DNA from: Isoetes taiwanensis
Taxonomy: Eukaryota > Streptophyta > Lycopodiopsida > Isoetales > Isoetaceae
Assembly (NCBI GenBank): GCA_021234155.1
Contig: JAJEKV010000006.1
Span: 11,873,318 to 11,937,317, forward strand
DNA length: 64,000 nucleotides
Direction of reading: 5' to 3'
A program made the translations under genes and the position numbers. Shown here piece by piece: positions 24,200 through 35,625 of the stretch. Under the pieces are notes generated by a model that saw only the letters and a list, made by a program, of their open reading frames with translations, made no database searches and was not told the DNA's origin. Numbering within the stretch: position 1 is the first letter of the stretch; every line of letters starts with the position of its first letter.

Positions 24200-27100
24200 T
24201 ATCCTTACGGGGCTTCTGATGGTCACTCACCCATGAAGCGATGACCCGTAAGACACCAGCGGCTGAGTGGAGGAAGTGGCTGGTCCTTAGAGGAACTTGC
24301 GACGCTTTGAAGCATGAGGCCTCCTGGTGCGTGCATGACTGGCCTTGTGGGAGATGAGTCGCTGTGCAAAATGGACTCAATGGTCGCGAGGTAATTCCTC
24401 GTCCGGGTCCTCCTCGGTTTATGCGGGTTGGTATGCAATACATAGGCTCCTCAGACCGGGCCGAAATGCTTTTCTATTAACATCAATTCTGTTCAGGTCA
24501 CTTACCGGCGTTGAGGGTGTTTGCTGTGCTACGCTACGCACCGCCTATAGCGAAAAGCATTCATGAAAGTATAGCGCATTTACAAGAATGTACAATTCCT
24601 TTTAGATAACATTTGGCCGACAAAGGACAAGAAAAATACACAAACAAAACTAATGGGCTTTACCAAATAAGCTGAGTACAACAACAAGTTGATTTGCGCG
24701 CGGTTGGTACAAAGGAGGTATGATACGACTGGAAGTTTTAAAGTTCTACTCGACACACAAGTGAGGTAAAGAACAAAAACATAACCGAGAGACCAAGCCT
24801 AAGGGTTCGGCGAAGGGGTATAGGATCGCCAGAAGCTTTATTACTTCTTCCGTGATGCCTCTAACCAGCTTATAGCGCTCCAAAGCTTGGACAATAATCA
24901 CCGTTGGTATTCCCACGCTGGGCTAACAATGAGAAGATTGAAAAGTTTCTCCGGCAGGAAAGTTGGTTGTGAAGAGTTGCCAAAGGTGGTCATATTTCCC
25001 TTTCAAAAGCCTGTATTCGCTTCATACTTCAATAGTCCTGCACGCGACAGTAAGGCTTTTAAGTCCTCAAAAGCTCTGGCCCCTATGATGTTAATTATTC
25101 CCCAACCCTTTGTCAAAGATTATAGGGTTCTCCTGGGGTTCCATTTCATAGCCTTCATCCCACTGATATTCTATCTCCTCAGCCATAGTCCTCGCTTCCC
25201 GCCAAGTGTCCCAGGATCATCCTCCTAACCATGTCGCAGGTAATCCTCTCCTCATATTCCCAAAGTGGTCTCTTCTCGCAAGATAGTTGAAATGAATATA
25301 GAACATTTTGTAATTCCACTATATTCTAAACGCCTAATACTTTGAAGAGAATTATGAAAAAAAAAAACAATTCACTTTTACTTATCAAGACAGAATCAGA
25401 TTTAATAAGAAATAAGGTACATCATATTATAACATACAAGGGATTTACAACCCAAAATTTCACAACGTACTACAGCAAAAAATGAGTACAATGAAGTTTG
25501 AGAGCCAGGTCCTCCTCTTCATCCGTAGGCCTAGGAGGAGGCGGCCTGTCGCAAACAGAGCTCCCGGGCCTACCCGGCAGCCGCAATAGATGCAACCTCC
25601 ATGGATAGGCAATGGCCAATGGGCTGCCGTAAGCGGAGTTTCATGCTCATCCGCGCAATATTCACTCAAGGCCGTCAGCAGAAGGATCCTACGCATGAAG
25701 TACATAAGTAACGCATTTCCATAGGAAGCTTCTTGTGGCCGCCGTGTAGAGAGAGCACGGAGGGCCCATCATGAAGCTCTCTTTGCAGCCTTCCCCGCCC
25801 TAAATCTCGGCTATAAAAGGACTTGCCTCGAAAAGGGCTGACAAAAAGAACGGGTGAGGTGGGTTTCCGCGACCTTCCCTTTGCTATGGTGGCCCTCAAT
25901 GCCTCTACTCTTTTTATCCAAATCCATAGGGACTTCTTCCTCCCTAAGTTCAAGTGTTCTCCTTCGTATAGATGCGCATATATAAATCCTCTCCCTCATT
26001 ATCCGAAGCCTGAGGGACTTCAACCATGTTGATGTTTGGGACGGAGGTCCCATAGCCGCAGCATCCTAAGAAGGTCAGCGCAGGCCGCTCCTCGATCACG
26101 AAAGTCCCTGGGCATGCAATGTAGTCTCCCCGCCGTCGGTTCCCTTGGCGGAATCGAGGAAAGCCATGCACCTCTGAGAGGAAGCTCGCGAGAAGTGAAG
26201 TCAATGAAATCGCCCATACAAAGATCTCAAGAAGCTCATAAAGTACATGGTCTTGGCGCTTGGCGCCGAAAACCGCCACCAGCCGTGATACCCGTGCATA
26301 ATATCATCCAAGAGAAGGTACTCTGCCCTTGGTGATAAATAACCGAAGGCCGCCTAATCCCCATTGCCTATAGCTTGTTCACGCGCGTACCCTCCACTAA
26401 TTGTTTCCAATCCGCAAAGTCGCCCATACCTATATGTAAGTTGCCGCCCCTCCCTCTGACGACTCCTCGCGCTTTGCCTTTTTCTGCCGTGTGTAAAGTT
26501 TCATCCAAGGGGGCGCCACCTTGTGGAACCCGCCAAAACCACGCGGCATCAATGGGGCTGGAGATACCCCTTTTCCGTGAGTATACTAGGGGTCATAGGG
26601 TTTTGGGATGTTCTTCTTCTAGTTGTAAAACCATACCTAGTGGGTCAAATTTACCATCGAATAATGATACTAGGGGTTTTTGCTACCCTATGCACGCCAG
26701 ATGGCATATCCCTTATAAAGAAGGTGGATCCTGGAGCCAATCTTTTGACGATATCCATGAGGATGGCTAGGGCGGCGTAACTTCCACATATTGCCCGATG
26801 CCGCACTACGCGTTGCCCCATCTGGTGCCTCCCTTCGTAATCATCATAAGCATGGGTGTCCTCGCCAACATCTCCCTCCCTACTACCTCCCGCCTGCTGC
26901 ATACAACCGGGAGGATCCCCAAAAGGAATGCCAATGTAGCGGAAGCATTTCCTCCATGGTAGTCAAGAATCCGGCGAACCGTGTGCCTCCGCATACGGGC
27001 GGTGATGAGGTTCAGGCGTGGCATACAAAGGTCGCAGCCAGGCCTAGGACTTGCGATCCCATTGCTCAATATGGTGTACCAAGTTTATTGCATGTCGGCA

Positions 27101-29270
27101 AGTGTCTATGGCGCTAGAAGTTAAGCAAGGGAGGAGAGAGAGGAAAAAGAAACATTCGAAATGAACTAAAAGTCCTTTAACTCTTTAGCCGATGATTTTT
27201 CATATTTAACACAAAATAATTAAGTTTTTTTTTCCCTAATACAAAATGAAATAGCCACAATGGAAAAGAGTTTTTTTTATTAAATACCAAAAAGGAATAT
27301 TTACAACGCGGAGGTCTTCTGAATATGTGCCAAGGATGCTCTAATCCGCCAGTGGCCAAATCCAGTATTATGGTTACCCCTTGGTGCGGATCGCTAAAAG
27401 ATTGGCAGGTTACCGCGCCACCAAGTAGGCTTCACGCCTCTTGAGTGCCAAGATTGCAGCGCCCGTGTCGAGGTCGGTTCTGGAACAATGGCTTCCCCGT
27501 ACGCCGAAGGTGGAAGCCCGGACGTGGGTTGCGGTGGGACTCTCTCGAACTTGGCGGATTTTTCCGCGAAGCGCCACGTCGCCTGCACCGAGGCTTCCTT
27601 CAGGTTTTGTAGGCGGCCCTGGCTTCGTTAAGTAATCGTTTTAGCTCCCCAACAACCTGGCCGGAGCTATCCAACCTGGCCGGGAGCTATCCACCGCCGC
27701 TTCTCCTGGCCGAAGTCAGCTTCTTCTATTCACAAAGGCCCCGACAGCTCTTAGCTTCTTTATAATGATCACGGCCGCTGCCCTTTCCTTCTAAGTTGCT
27801 TAATGGTCACATGCTCTTTCTTGGTTTCGGGGTCGGGCCCATCGCCTTCGACGCCTCCCCGGCCCCAGGTCCGTACCTGATCCCCGCCAGCCTCCCTCCC
27901 CTCCAAACTCCGCTCCTCCTTCGGGTTCCCCGTGTCTGAACTCGAGCAAAAGTTGGGTCAGCGCCACAGTCACCGGTACCGGCCCGGTGGTCGCAGACTA
28001 CGTCTATCCGAACGCTGTCGATAGGCTCCGCGCCGACATTCGGGATTTCTCCCCATATAAACTCCGGGCCGAGTCCTCATGCCACGCAGATGGGGGGAAC
28101 CTCAATGGTCTCGCAGCATCGGCGACTCAAGCAGCCGCCGAGGTACCTCAGATGCCCTTCCCCGCCGTGATTCCTCGGCCACCCCATGATCATCCCTTCA
28201 CAAATCCCCATTACCTGCCTCCCACCCCGATAAGTGTCTTCCTCCCAGATGGCCTTCCCGCCGAGGATAGAATTTAATGAGCATCATGACCATGTCGCTG
28301 CTCAACAATGCAGAGTCACAAGGTTCAGCCGATCAAGAATGGCTCGAAGATAGATAGGAGGCGAAATCCTATCGCGTTCTCAAACCTATTACTAGCTCAT
28401 CCGTATATGTCAATAAAGCGTCGGGTTCGTAGCCATGTGCTTGGCTTATCATGGCGAAATCTCCACTACATATGCTCAAAGTAGCGGGTCCCGGTTTTGG
28501 TAGCTAGAAGGCCGCAGCAAGAAGGCTCCAGAGAAGCGATCGCTGAGGCCGTATAAAAGGCAAAGGAGGCACTGGGTTTCTCAGACACAAGGGCTTAATG
28601 GGCAATCCCCAAGTCCACGGGTGGGCGATGGCAGCTGCCTCGGGCGGTCAAGGCGCTGAGGGCAAGGCAAAAGAAATGACAAGAAGAATTTTTTAAACGT
28701 CGGTTAACTTTGAAATTTAAAAATTTTCCTATTAACTTTAAATTTTATTAGGCATGTCAGGTACCTACCCGCTGAAACACGCTGAGACATACCGGCCGGG
28801 CCGCTGCATTATACGCGGCTCCCCGCCTCGATCAGTCGCCGAAGGCTACGCTTCCTCGAAGCTGACCTGATGTGCCCGCTGATTCTGCCCCATCGGCCTG
28901 CCACTCCATTTTCTGGCTTTTCTACCATGACTCAGAAAGCTTATAAAAACAAGCGGCTCTCGAAGCTGGTTTTTGGGACCGCCTCTTGACCATTTTTTTG
29001 CCTAGAGATCTAATCGCTCTAGGGTGTCCGATCCAATGGACGACCCGCTCACATTCCAGCCACCCAATCGACATTTACAATGCTTCCAATCTTGGGTCCT
29101 CCAAATGCCTCCCCATCCCCTTTTTAAAGCTGCTACAAATTCTTAATTTAACCTAACACCGCAGCCAAACATCAAAGAGGACTAACAACACATTAACTTA
29201 GCCTCCTCCCCTAACCACCGCATACGAAAGTTAGTGCTTGCCAGCGCTACAAGGATTTCATAAACGTAAA
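24200..29270 (-). other. Gypsy 5' internal region, coding content unassigned
   Basis: Between the primer site and the recognisable gag lie about 5 kb. Minus-strand frames at 25811-26279 and 26651-26902 are the longest and show phrases such as MDIVKRLAPGSTFF and YIACPGTFVIEE that I cannot place in a family. GC-rich sequence with repeated CTGGCCGGAGCTATCCA-like words occurs at about 27655-27700, and two poly(T) runs occur at 27228-27240 and 27270-27280. It could be a long leader, an extra ORF, or further nested insertions. Confidence 0.4.
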
Positions 29271-29273
29271 TCA

Positions 29274-29287
29274 CGGCTCGATACTCA
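29274..29287 (-). other. Gypsy primer-binding site
   Basis: Directly inside the 5' LTR the minus strand reads TGAGTATCGAGCC, close to the Met-tRNA complement TGGTATCAGAGCC and nearly the same degraded form as the Copia primer site. Confidence 0.75.
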
Positions 29288-30897
29288 TCAGGACGCCCCC
29301 AATATATACGACACCCACCGCATATTATACGATTCTTTTCCCATGGCAACCAATCCAAGGCGAGCAGGCTCGCTCATTTCGTGCCATCTAAGTGAAATGA
29401 TGCCCGAAAGAAGGACACTGCGGGTCATCTCGCCCACGCTTCAATGGACTTATGCCGCTGACGATGAATATTACGCAGGTTAGCAATAATACATAAATCA
29501 CATATAAACAACCACCTCGGGTTGGGTGGCGATCCATCCACATACAACGCGAAAAGAATGCATCTAAACTAAGAAAAACACCCCAAACCCCTGTGTTCTC
29601 CTACCCCCCGCCTGCACTTCAGTGAGGATCGACCGACGGGCCGGCCCTCAAGATCAAAGCGCACTCCAGCCCTGGCATGGCGCTATCGGCATAGAACATC
29701 GCTGGCCGGTTCCACCCATCCACCTGCGCACACACTTTGCAGCGGGTCAATTCACGCCATGGCTTCGCTTATACCTCCCAGGACGCAGTTCAAGGCAGGT
29801 ATCACCCTTGAGCCTACTCCGTGTTCACATGACCGTCCGGTATTATGTGCCTGTGGTGGCCGCCCCTTCCGTAATCACAAAGGGTCTGGCCGGGTGAGCT
29901 AGAGAATACGCGGCCGATCACCGACCGCATCCGCATCTCAATTTACTCCACCCTAAAATCTACTAAAGTACAGATGCCCCATGGTCAAAGCACCCTCTCG
30001 CATCTGTGGAGTGTCGTAGCCCATATCACCCCGGCACCGCTCGGGCCTTCAGCCGGTCGTCACACAGGCCCACGCCCACCTGTGAGGAGTCTCTGTGACT
30101 TTTATGTTCCCGTGTGCAAGACCCCACCCCCATTTCTACTTCCACCGGTTCCTTGTCCGGTGCTGCCACCCATAGCATCTAAGGGTCCTGGCAAGGGCTT
30201 CCAGCACAAAGCCGCGAATTAATGGGACCCCGCTGCATTTATCTAGAGCATACTACAATACATGGCTCAGAGGTTCTCACCTCGCATCCTTACTCTGTGC
30301 AGTAATACTGCACAAAGAACTAACAATCCATCCTTCGTAGAGCAAAACCAATCAAATATAAAGAGAACTTACCTCAAGGGTTAGTTCCTATGATTGAAAC
30401 ACAAAGAGAACAGAGAAACGGAACACAAACCAAGGCTAATAGGGGCTTATCTAGAATTCACAGTTATCCTAGCCACCCACCTCATGCCCTGGACCTGCTA
30501 CCATGGGTGCTTCTACTTTGGTCTTGGGGGTTCAGCTCGGGCTCACAGTTCTACTTGGTATGTAGGCCTCCCGCTTGGTATGATGGCCACCTCGCTCCTT
30601 CTTGGGCACTGAGGGAGTCAAAACAGTGATAGATCAGGTTGAAGCCTACCTGAAATCCCATACCGGCCAATCGACAATGTGTGGTCAAAACAAGAGAATT
30701 AGTCTAATTAATCCCATTTAGTCCTTTTTAATTCCCAAGGTTATAGGTTATTATTCTTAATGGTTAAATTAGCAGCTAATTTAATCCCTTTTAGAGTAAC
30801 CCCCTAGGTTGCTGAATAATTCCATGGAGGCGCATCTTAGGGGGACGTGACGATAGATGTATTTTATATATACCGTATGAATACATGGAACGCCACA
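29288..30897 (-). repeat. Gypsy 5' LTR (right)
   Basis: Second LTR copy with the same landmarks in the same order. The exact left edge is set by the adjacent primer site and is accurate to a few bases. Confidence 0.9.
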
Positions 30898-31600
30898 CAC
30901 GGAGCCCCAAAATGTGTCTTGATTTCACCTCCAAACCTATTTATTCCCCACTCTCGCCTCTATGCACGCTTCATGATAGATCCCATCCATGCCTTTGCTT
31001 ACTATAATTGTAGATCATCCACATATACAATCACAATCAAAAACTGATCATTTTTTAAAGAGATATTCCACTTGCCTTGCAGCATCCGTAACCCTAAGTA
31101 GATTCTTTGCAGAAAATCCATCAATGTATTATACAAATTTCCTAAGGCTTTGTTTCAGACTACAAAGCCCGGATCTGGGCACAATCTTTTCTTGATTCGT
31201 TTCAATCCCTCCGCCGCCAAGATGAAAAATTTCCTCTCCTACGTAAAACCCATTCAAGAAAGTCGCTTGTTGACGCCCATTTGGTATTTCCATATCCTCT
31301 TGAGTCGCCAAGGCCAAACTGCTATTGAGTCATTTCACGGGTGAGAATGTTTCTTCAAAGTCTATTCTGGCTGAGAACCCTCAGGGCGACTAGCCGTTTC
31401 TTAAATTTCACAGATCCGCCACTAGCCTCAAGGCTTAATCTTGGAACACCCATCTCGCACTTACCTACTTTCTTCCTTTGCAGATTTTACCAAATCCCAT
31501 GCTTGGAGTTAGATACATGGCATCCATTTCATCTTGCATAAGCCACCAATCGTGTCCGCACAAAAGCTTCAAGCATACATTTAATCGTTCCGTAAATCCC
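30898..31600 (-). pseudogene. Copia reverse transcriptase, catalytic part
   Basis: On the minus strand a segment reading SGLCSLKQSLRKF (about 31129-31170) is the usual YGLKQ-x-PR-x-W box. Downstream a segment reads IVIVYVDDL (about 31004-31030), the Copia RT catalytic box. Upstream, at 31160-31317, MEIPNG and an LGGGG tract correspond to the (D/E)VYM-x-QP-G region. The Gypsy element has inserted about 110 bp past YVDD, separating it from the C-terminal half near 18 kb. Confidence 0.88.
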
Positions 31601-32389
31601 CGAAGCCTAATACATTTCTTCTATGTATGTATCCCACCATTTCCATGAGATTTCAAATAGTAATTCCTCGTTGAAGAGTCTCCATGTACGCAGTACTTTT
31701 TGTTCTTCCATTCTAAACCATCGCTGTGGTGATGCCCCCCAGCACTCTTTTTGTTCCTTCATCATGCGAGCTAGCTTATAGGGACGTAACAGTAAACACT
31801 TCTCGAGCGGCCATGTTCCTGCTCACTCGAGCACTTGTTTCACTGGAGCACTTTGAAATACTTGTGGTGCCGACATTGCCGCCGCCTTTGCTTTTCCCAC
31901 TATGACTGCTCGTTTCATCATGAATTTTCTAACCACGTGACGGTATGTTCTTGATGCAAAATTAACATCGCTCTCAATTTCCCCTGCGACAATCTCTTTT
32001 GAGCCGGCCCCAAACTCCATCGAACCTTACATTATCGCCCGAATGATCTTTTCTGCCCTAGATCCATCAACCTCAGATCCCTACCCGCTCAAGCAAGATC
32101 CAACAACAAAGATACACTTCCTAGATTTATCTCACAGCACCTTATTCCCTTCTCTTTCTCTTTGAACAAAAGTAAAAAGCCGACGGAGACCCAAATACCT
32201 TCAAATGTGCTAGATCCGCTTAACCGCCCGCATTCTCCTCCTGTTTTTTCCGAATCCCTACAAAAAGGTGCTCTGGCTTTGAAGATAGCATGTGCAGTAT
32301 GGCTTCAGCCCAAAATGGTCTAACACCTTGGGCCCATTTCATCATACTTAAAAGCATTCCTTCAACGCTCGGGATCTTCGCTTCCTGCC

Positions 32390-33030
32390 AACACCCCATT
32401 CGATGAGATGCTCATGGTAAGGATTAGACAAAATGCGACTTCTAATTCGTCCTCACAGAACACGCATCAACTCTGCAGACACAAATTCTATCCCATTGTC
32501 ACCACCGGATGGCTCTTTCCAAACTGTGATGTCCAAATTTCCTTCAACTTGTTTCATCCAAATCTTGAATGCGCCAAGACGCCACTCTTTCTTGTGAATA
32601 ATAAATACAAAGCTTTTCCTTGAGAAATCGGGCCCACAATCCACAAGGAAGTATTGACCATTCCCAAACGAATCGATTGGCATTTTTCCATAATTCAAAT
32701 CAGGTGCACCAATCGGCAGTAGGGTTTGTGGCTCAGCATCTTCCTCTTAGTCTTTTGAGTATGTTTATCTATACGTAACCTTCACACATATCAAGTACTC
32801 AAAGACAATCACACCCATACCCTGACCATGTTTCTATAAGTGTTGCACCGTGATTCTACTCCCATTGATGTACAAGTCTCCATGCCAAAGATGCCCCATT
32901 GGGTCCTCCGCCTGAAAAGCTGCATTTACTTTGCATGAGATCCCTCGCTGGCCGAATTCAACTAGTTTGTATAAGAAGCCACTCTCACACCTTCCCCACA
33001 ACCCGCTAGATACATTCATCAAGAGCATCT
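32390..33030 (-). pseudogene. Copia GAG-pre-integrase and integrase core
   Basis: The minus-strand frame at 32453-32698 reads P-I-D-S-F-G-N-G-Q-Y-F-L-V, then DFSRKSFVF, and later a D-N-G-I-E-F segment. This is the integrase DDE core, with the first acidic residue in the D-x-x-S-R-K block and the second in the (D/S)-(R/D)-G-x-E-F block. At 32834-33028 a G-H-L-W-H segment corresponds to the L-W-H-x-R-x-G-H motif of the zinc-binding pre-integrase domain. The integrase strand transfer function is lost by stops between these parts. Confidence 0.88.
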
Positions 33031-33379
33031 CATTACTTTTTGAGACATGCCGTAATTCCCATTATCCGCCATAATTCCGCTGTGGAAACGATTGCGGTAA
33101 GTCTCTGCATATCACAAGACTGTATATTTCTTAACTTATCCGCTAATCCGAAAAGTTACAAAGGTTCTGCTCGCAATCTCAGACCTGAGGCTACCTACCC
33201 ACATAATCGCCAGCTGATCTTCAGCCTAAAATTATGTATTCTCCCCTGTTTGTCATTAAGATGGATAGCAAATGTAATCCAAACTTATCTTTCTTCCACC
33301 TCGACATACCAAAGCTTTCCGCCTCCGTGATGCTTCAACTCAGCCACCAACCCTTGTGGCATAATGCATGTTTCACCAT

Positions 33380-34390
33380 CATCCATGCTTCCTCATCACT
33401 ATCCCATGTACCGCTCTCCCATCCTTGTTTCAAGAAACCTCCAGATTCTTGGGCAGATTTCCATTCCCTTTGGGTTCAAGAAGCATGCCACTTCAAACTT
33501 CACCGCCTCCCTCCTTTCGTGATGGTCACACTCTCCGCCATATGAGCATTCTTGCTGACGACTTGAAGCACCCCCATTGCTCACTTTTTCTTTAGAAGAG
33601 TACCTGGCCTTGTTTTCACTTCTTTCTCCTTTTTTTCTCAAGCTTTTCTCCATCTTCTTTTTTGAATTGCAGTTCCTTGAAATGTGACATTTCTTCCCCA
33701 CACACCACCAAAATCTTTCTTTGTAGACCTCACTTTGGCTACAAATGCCGCTCTCCTCTTCTTTCTTTCTTTAGCGTCGGAGGCTCCAAGAACATCGCAC
33801 TAGTCACAAATTTTCACTTCTCACAATGTACCACTTTGGCATCCTACGGCTTGTTTAATTGAAATGATAATAAAATGGCCATAGCCGTGATCTTCATCAC
33901 TAATGTTATGCTTCAAGGCTCCTAATTGATCCGCCTGTGCTCTCCATGGTAATCGATGTGGTCCGCCTGATCATCTCCATCTCCCATTTTTGCACCGAAA
34001 AACTTCTCTATAAGAACAATTTTTGAGAGGTATCAGGAGTCTCAAACGCCTTCTCGGAGATACATTTCCATTCTCCTTAGCGCTTTTGAGGCCTCACCAA
34101 CTGAATCGGCCCATCCCGCAATCCAAACATCATGGAATGCTTTTGCACGATTATCTTTCTTCTTCCATGCACGAAAAATGCCCTTTCTTCAACAACTTTC
34201 CATTTTTCGCTATTCACCGTGCTTGGGGTCTCGGGTTCATCCCCACTCACCACATCCCAAACGCTCTTTCTTCCAAGACTCATGCATCTTCCAAAACCAT
34301 ATACAAAGGCAGCATTGATCGATCCGCCTCAAGATTCTTGAGATCCATTTGTCATTACCCTAGAACTTCTACTTAGCACAACCTTCTCGT
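33380..34390 (-). pseudogene. Copia gag with zinc-knuckle remnant
   Basis: The 5' part (minus strand, 34077-34283) reads VWDVVSGDEPE, followed by EKWKVVEERAFF, the usual start of plant Copia gag. Near 33670-33715 the minus strand reads WWCVGKKCHISRNC. This corresponds to a CCHC knuckle (C-x2-C-x4-H-x4-C), but spacing and the first Cys are altered. Lysine- and arginine-rich sequence follows. The product would form the element's virus-like particle and bind its RNA. Confidence 0.82.
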
Positions 34391-34394
34391 ATCA

Positions 34395-34407
34395 AGGCTC
34401 ATACTCA
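34395..34407 (-). other. Copia primer-binding site
   Basis: Directly inside the 5' LTR, the minus strand reads TGAGTATGAGCC, a slightly degraded form of the initiator-Met-tRNA complement TGGTATCAGAGCC that primes minus-strand synthesis in most plant Copia elements. Confidence 0.8.
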
Positions 34408-34601
34408 TGAAACAATTTGAGGCCAAATACGTAAGCAAGAATTTGCAAAGAACCGTATACTCCATCTCGTGGATTCTCTTCTATTTATAGAGATCCTAGA
34501 ATACAACAAGCCTAATTAAGGCTCCACTAATTTCGCTATAACGCTCATATCCCAACTCTAAAAGTTCTCATTATAAATTGCATATCTGCCTCGCTTTAAC
34601 A
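34408..34601 (-). repeat. Copia 5' LTR (right end)
   Basis: About 194 bp matching the left LTR. On the plus strand it begins TGAAACAATTTGAGG and ends TTTAACA, followed at once by the TCAAC target duplicate. Confidence 0.92.
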
Positions 34602-34606
34602 TCAAC

Positions 34607-35550
34607 CGAATAAATCTAATTGCTACCATGCAGTTGTCCGGCCTAATCTATATTACAAGAACGGATTCGGTCACGCAAACCGAAGCCTCCTACCAAGTAT
34701 TGATTCAATCAGAGATCAACAATCTCAGAATCGGTTCATTCCAAAAGCCACCATCCATTCCATGACCAATTCGTCCCCCAGACTTTATAATCCCACAAGT
34801 GGTGTTAACCTTAGTTCTACTGAGGCAAATCCGACCCACCTGGCCAGAACTCGACTCCCCATAGCTCCACCGAAAATCTCTTGCCATGGTCAGCGATCAT
34901 GTACTGCTTGCAACAGTCTTCGGACTGCTCCATCGCAACCCTAAATGGTTTTCCCATTTATTTTTCCCATCCAACGGGGTCACGCCACGTGGCTCCTTTT
35001 ATTTAACATTTTATACAATGCATTTTTAACAAAGCTAACTATACACATTAACATTTTAATGTCACACATCAACACCCATTGTTGCCCTAGCACTAGTCCC
35101 CTTGTAACAAACATGCTCCATATTAATATTAACAATTAATATCCATGTCAATGCCCTAGTACCAATATTGGCTACCAAATACCTCGACGCCAAGATTAAT
35201 CCCAGATTAACAATTTCCTTTAGTACTAACCTCAAAGATCAAATTCCTCTCATATTATCAAGAACCATATAGAATCTGATCTATCCTCCTAAAGATCCAG
35301 TCACCTACTGCTCAGTAGTCTGAATCAGATCCAAAGACCCCTAATGCACAACACGACTCTTATATAAAAGAAGTGCGGCATTACAGAGGAGTTTAAGACA
35401 ACGGTATGCTCTTAGGACTAACCACGTTATCCATCTCTAGTATAACATGCATCAGTTGGCTTCTAATAGGATGGATCCTCAAGTCCTATAGTAAGTCCAA
35501 CTCATATGCTGTTATCCAACCTTTTCCACTTTAAAAGATCCTGCACATCA
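34607..35550. other. Unassigned non-coding region right of Copia
   Basis: No recognisable domain. This sequence continues the DNA into which Copia inserted. Confidence 0.35.
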
Positions 35551-35551
35551 T

Positions 35552-35582
35552 AGAATGAGAATGAGAATGAGAATGAGAATGA
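35552..35582. repeat. (GAGAAT)n microsatellite
   Basis: About five GAGAAT units in a row, immediately next to the hairpin at 35588. Confidence 0.95.
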
Positions 35583-35587
35583 TTTTT

Positions 35588-35625
35588 TATCGTCCACTGA
35601 GGCCAATCGGCCTCAGTGGGCGATA
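35588..35625. repeat. 17-bp hairpin
   Basis: TATCGTCCACTGAGGCC at 35588-35604 is complementary to 35609-35625 with one mismatch, separated by the 4-base loop AATC. It lies just after the GAGAAT repeat. Confidence 0.92.

Larger units (their letters stand above)
18247..30897 (-). mobile_element. Ty3/Gypsy LTR retrotransposon nested in the Copia RT gene
   Basis: Direct repeats of about 1.56 and 1.61 kb bound a ~9.5-kb interior. On the minus strand the interior shows a primer site, gag, RT, RNase H region and then integrase, the Gypsy order. The total of 12.65 kb is large, and about 5 kb before the recognisable gag (24.2-29.3 kb) has no assigned domain. The element separates two halves of one Copia RT gene, so it is younger than that insertion. 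I could not match a 5-bp target duplication at its edges, perhaps because the flanks are noisy. Confidence 0.9.
17191..34601 (-). mobile_element. Ty1/Copia LTR retrotransposon, interrupted by a nested Gypsy element
   Basis: Two ~193-bp direct repeats bound this element, and the five bases TCAAC occur directly outside both ends (17186-17190 and 34602-34606), as expected for a target-site duplication. Reading the minus strand gives the order of a Copia element: LTR, primer site, gag with a zinc-knuckle remnant, protease region, GAG-pre-integrase, integrase, reverse transcriptase, RNase H, polypurine tract, LTR. Integrase before RT is diagnostic of Copia. Removing the nested insertion at 18247-30897 leaves about 4.76 kb, a normal Copia length. 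All coding parts contain frame breaks. The short LTRs contain the TATTTATAGAG promoter-like segment in both copies. Confidence 0.93.
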
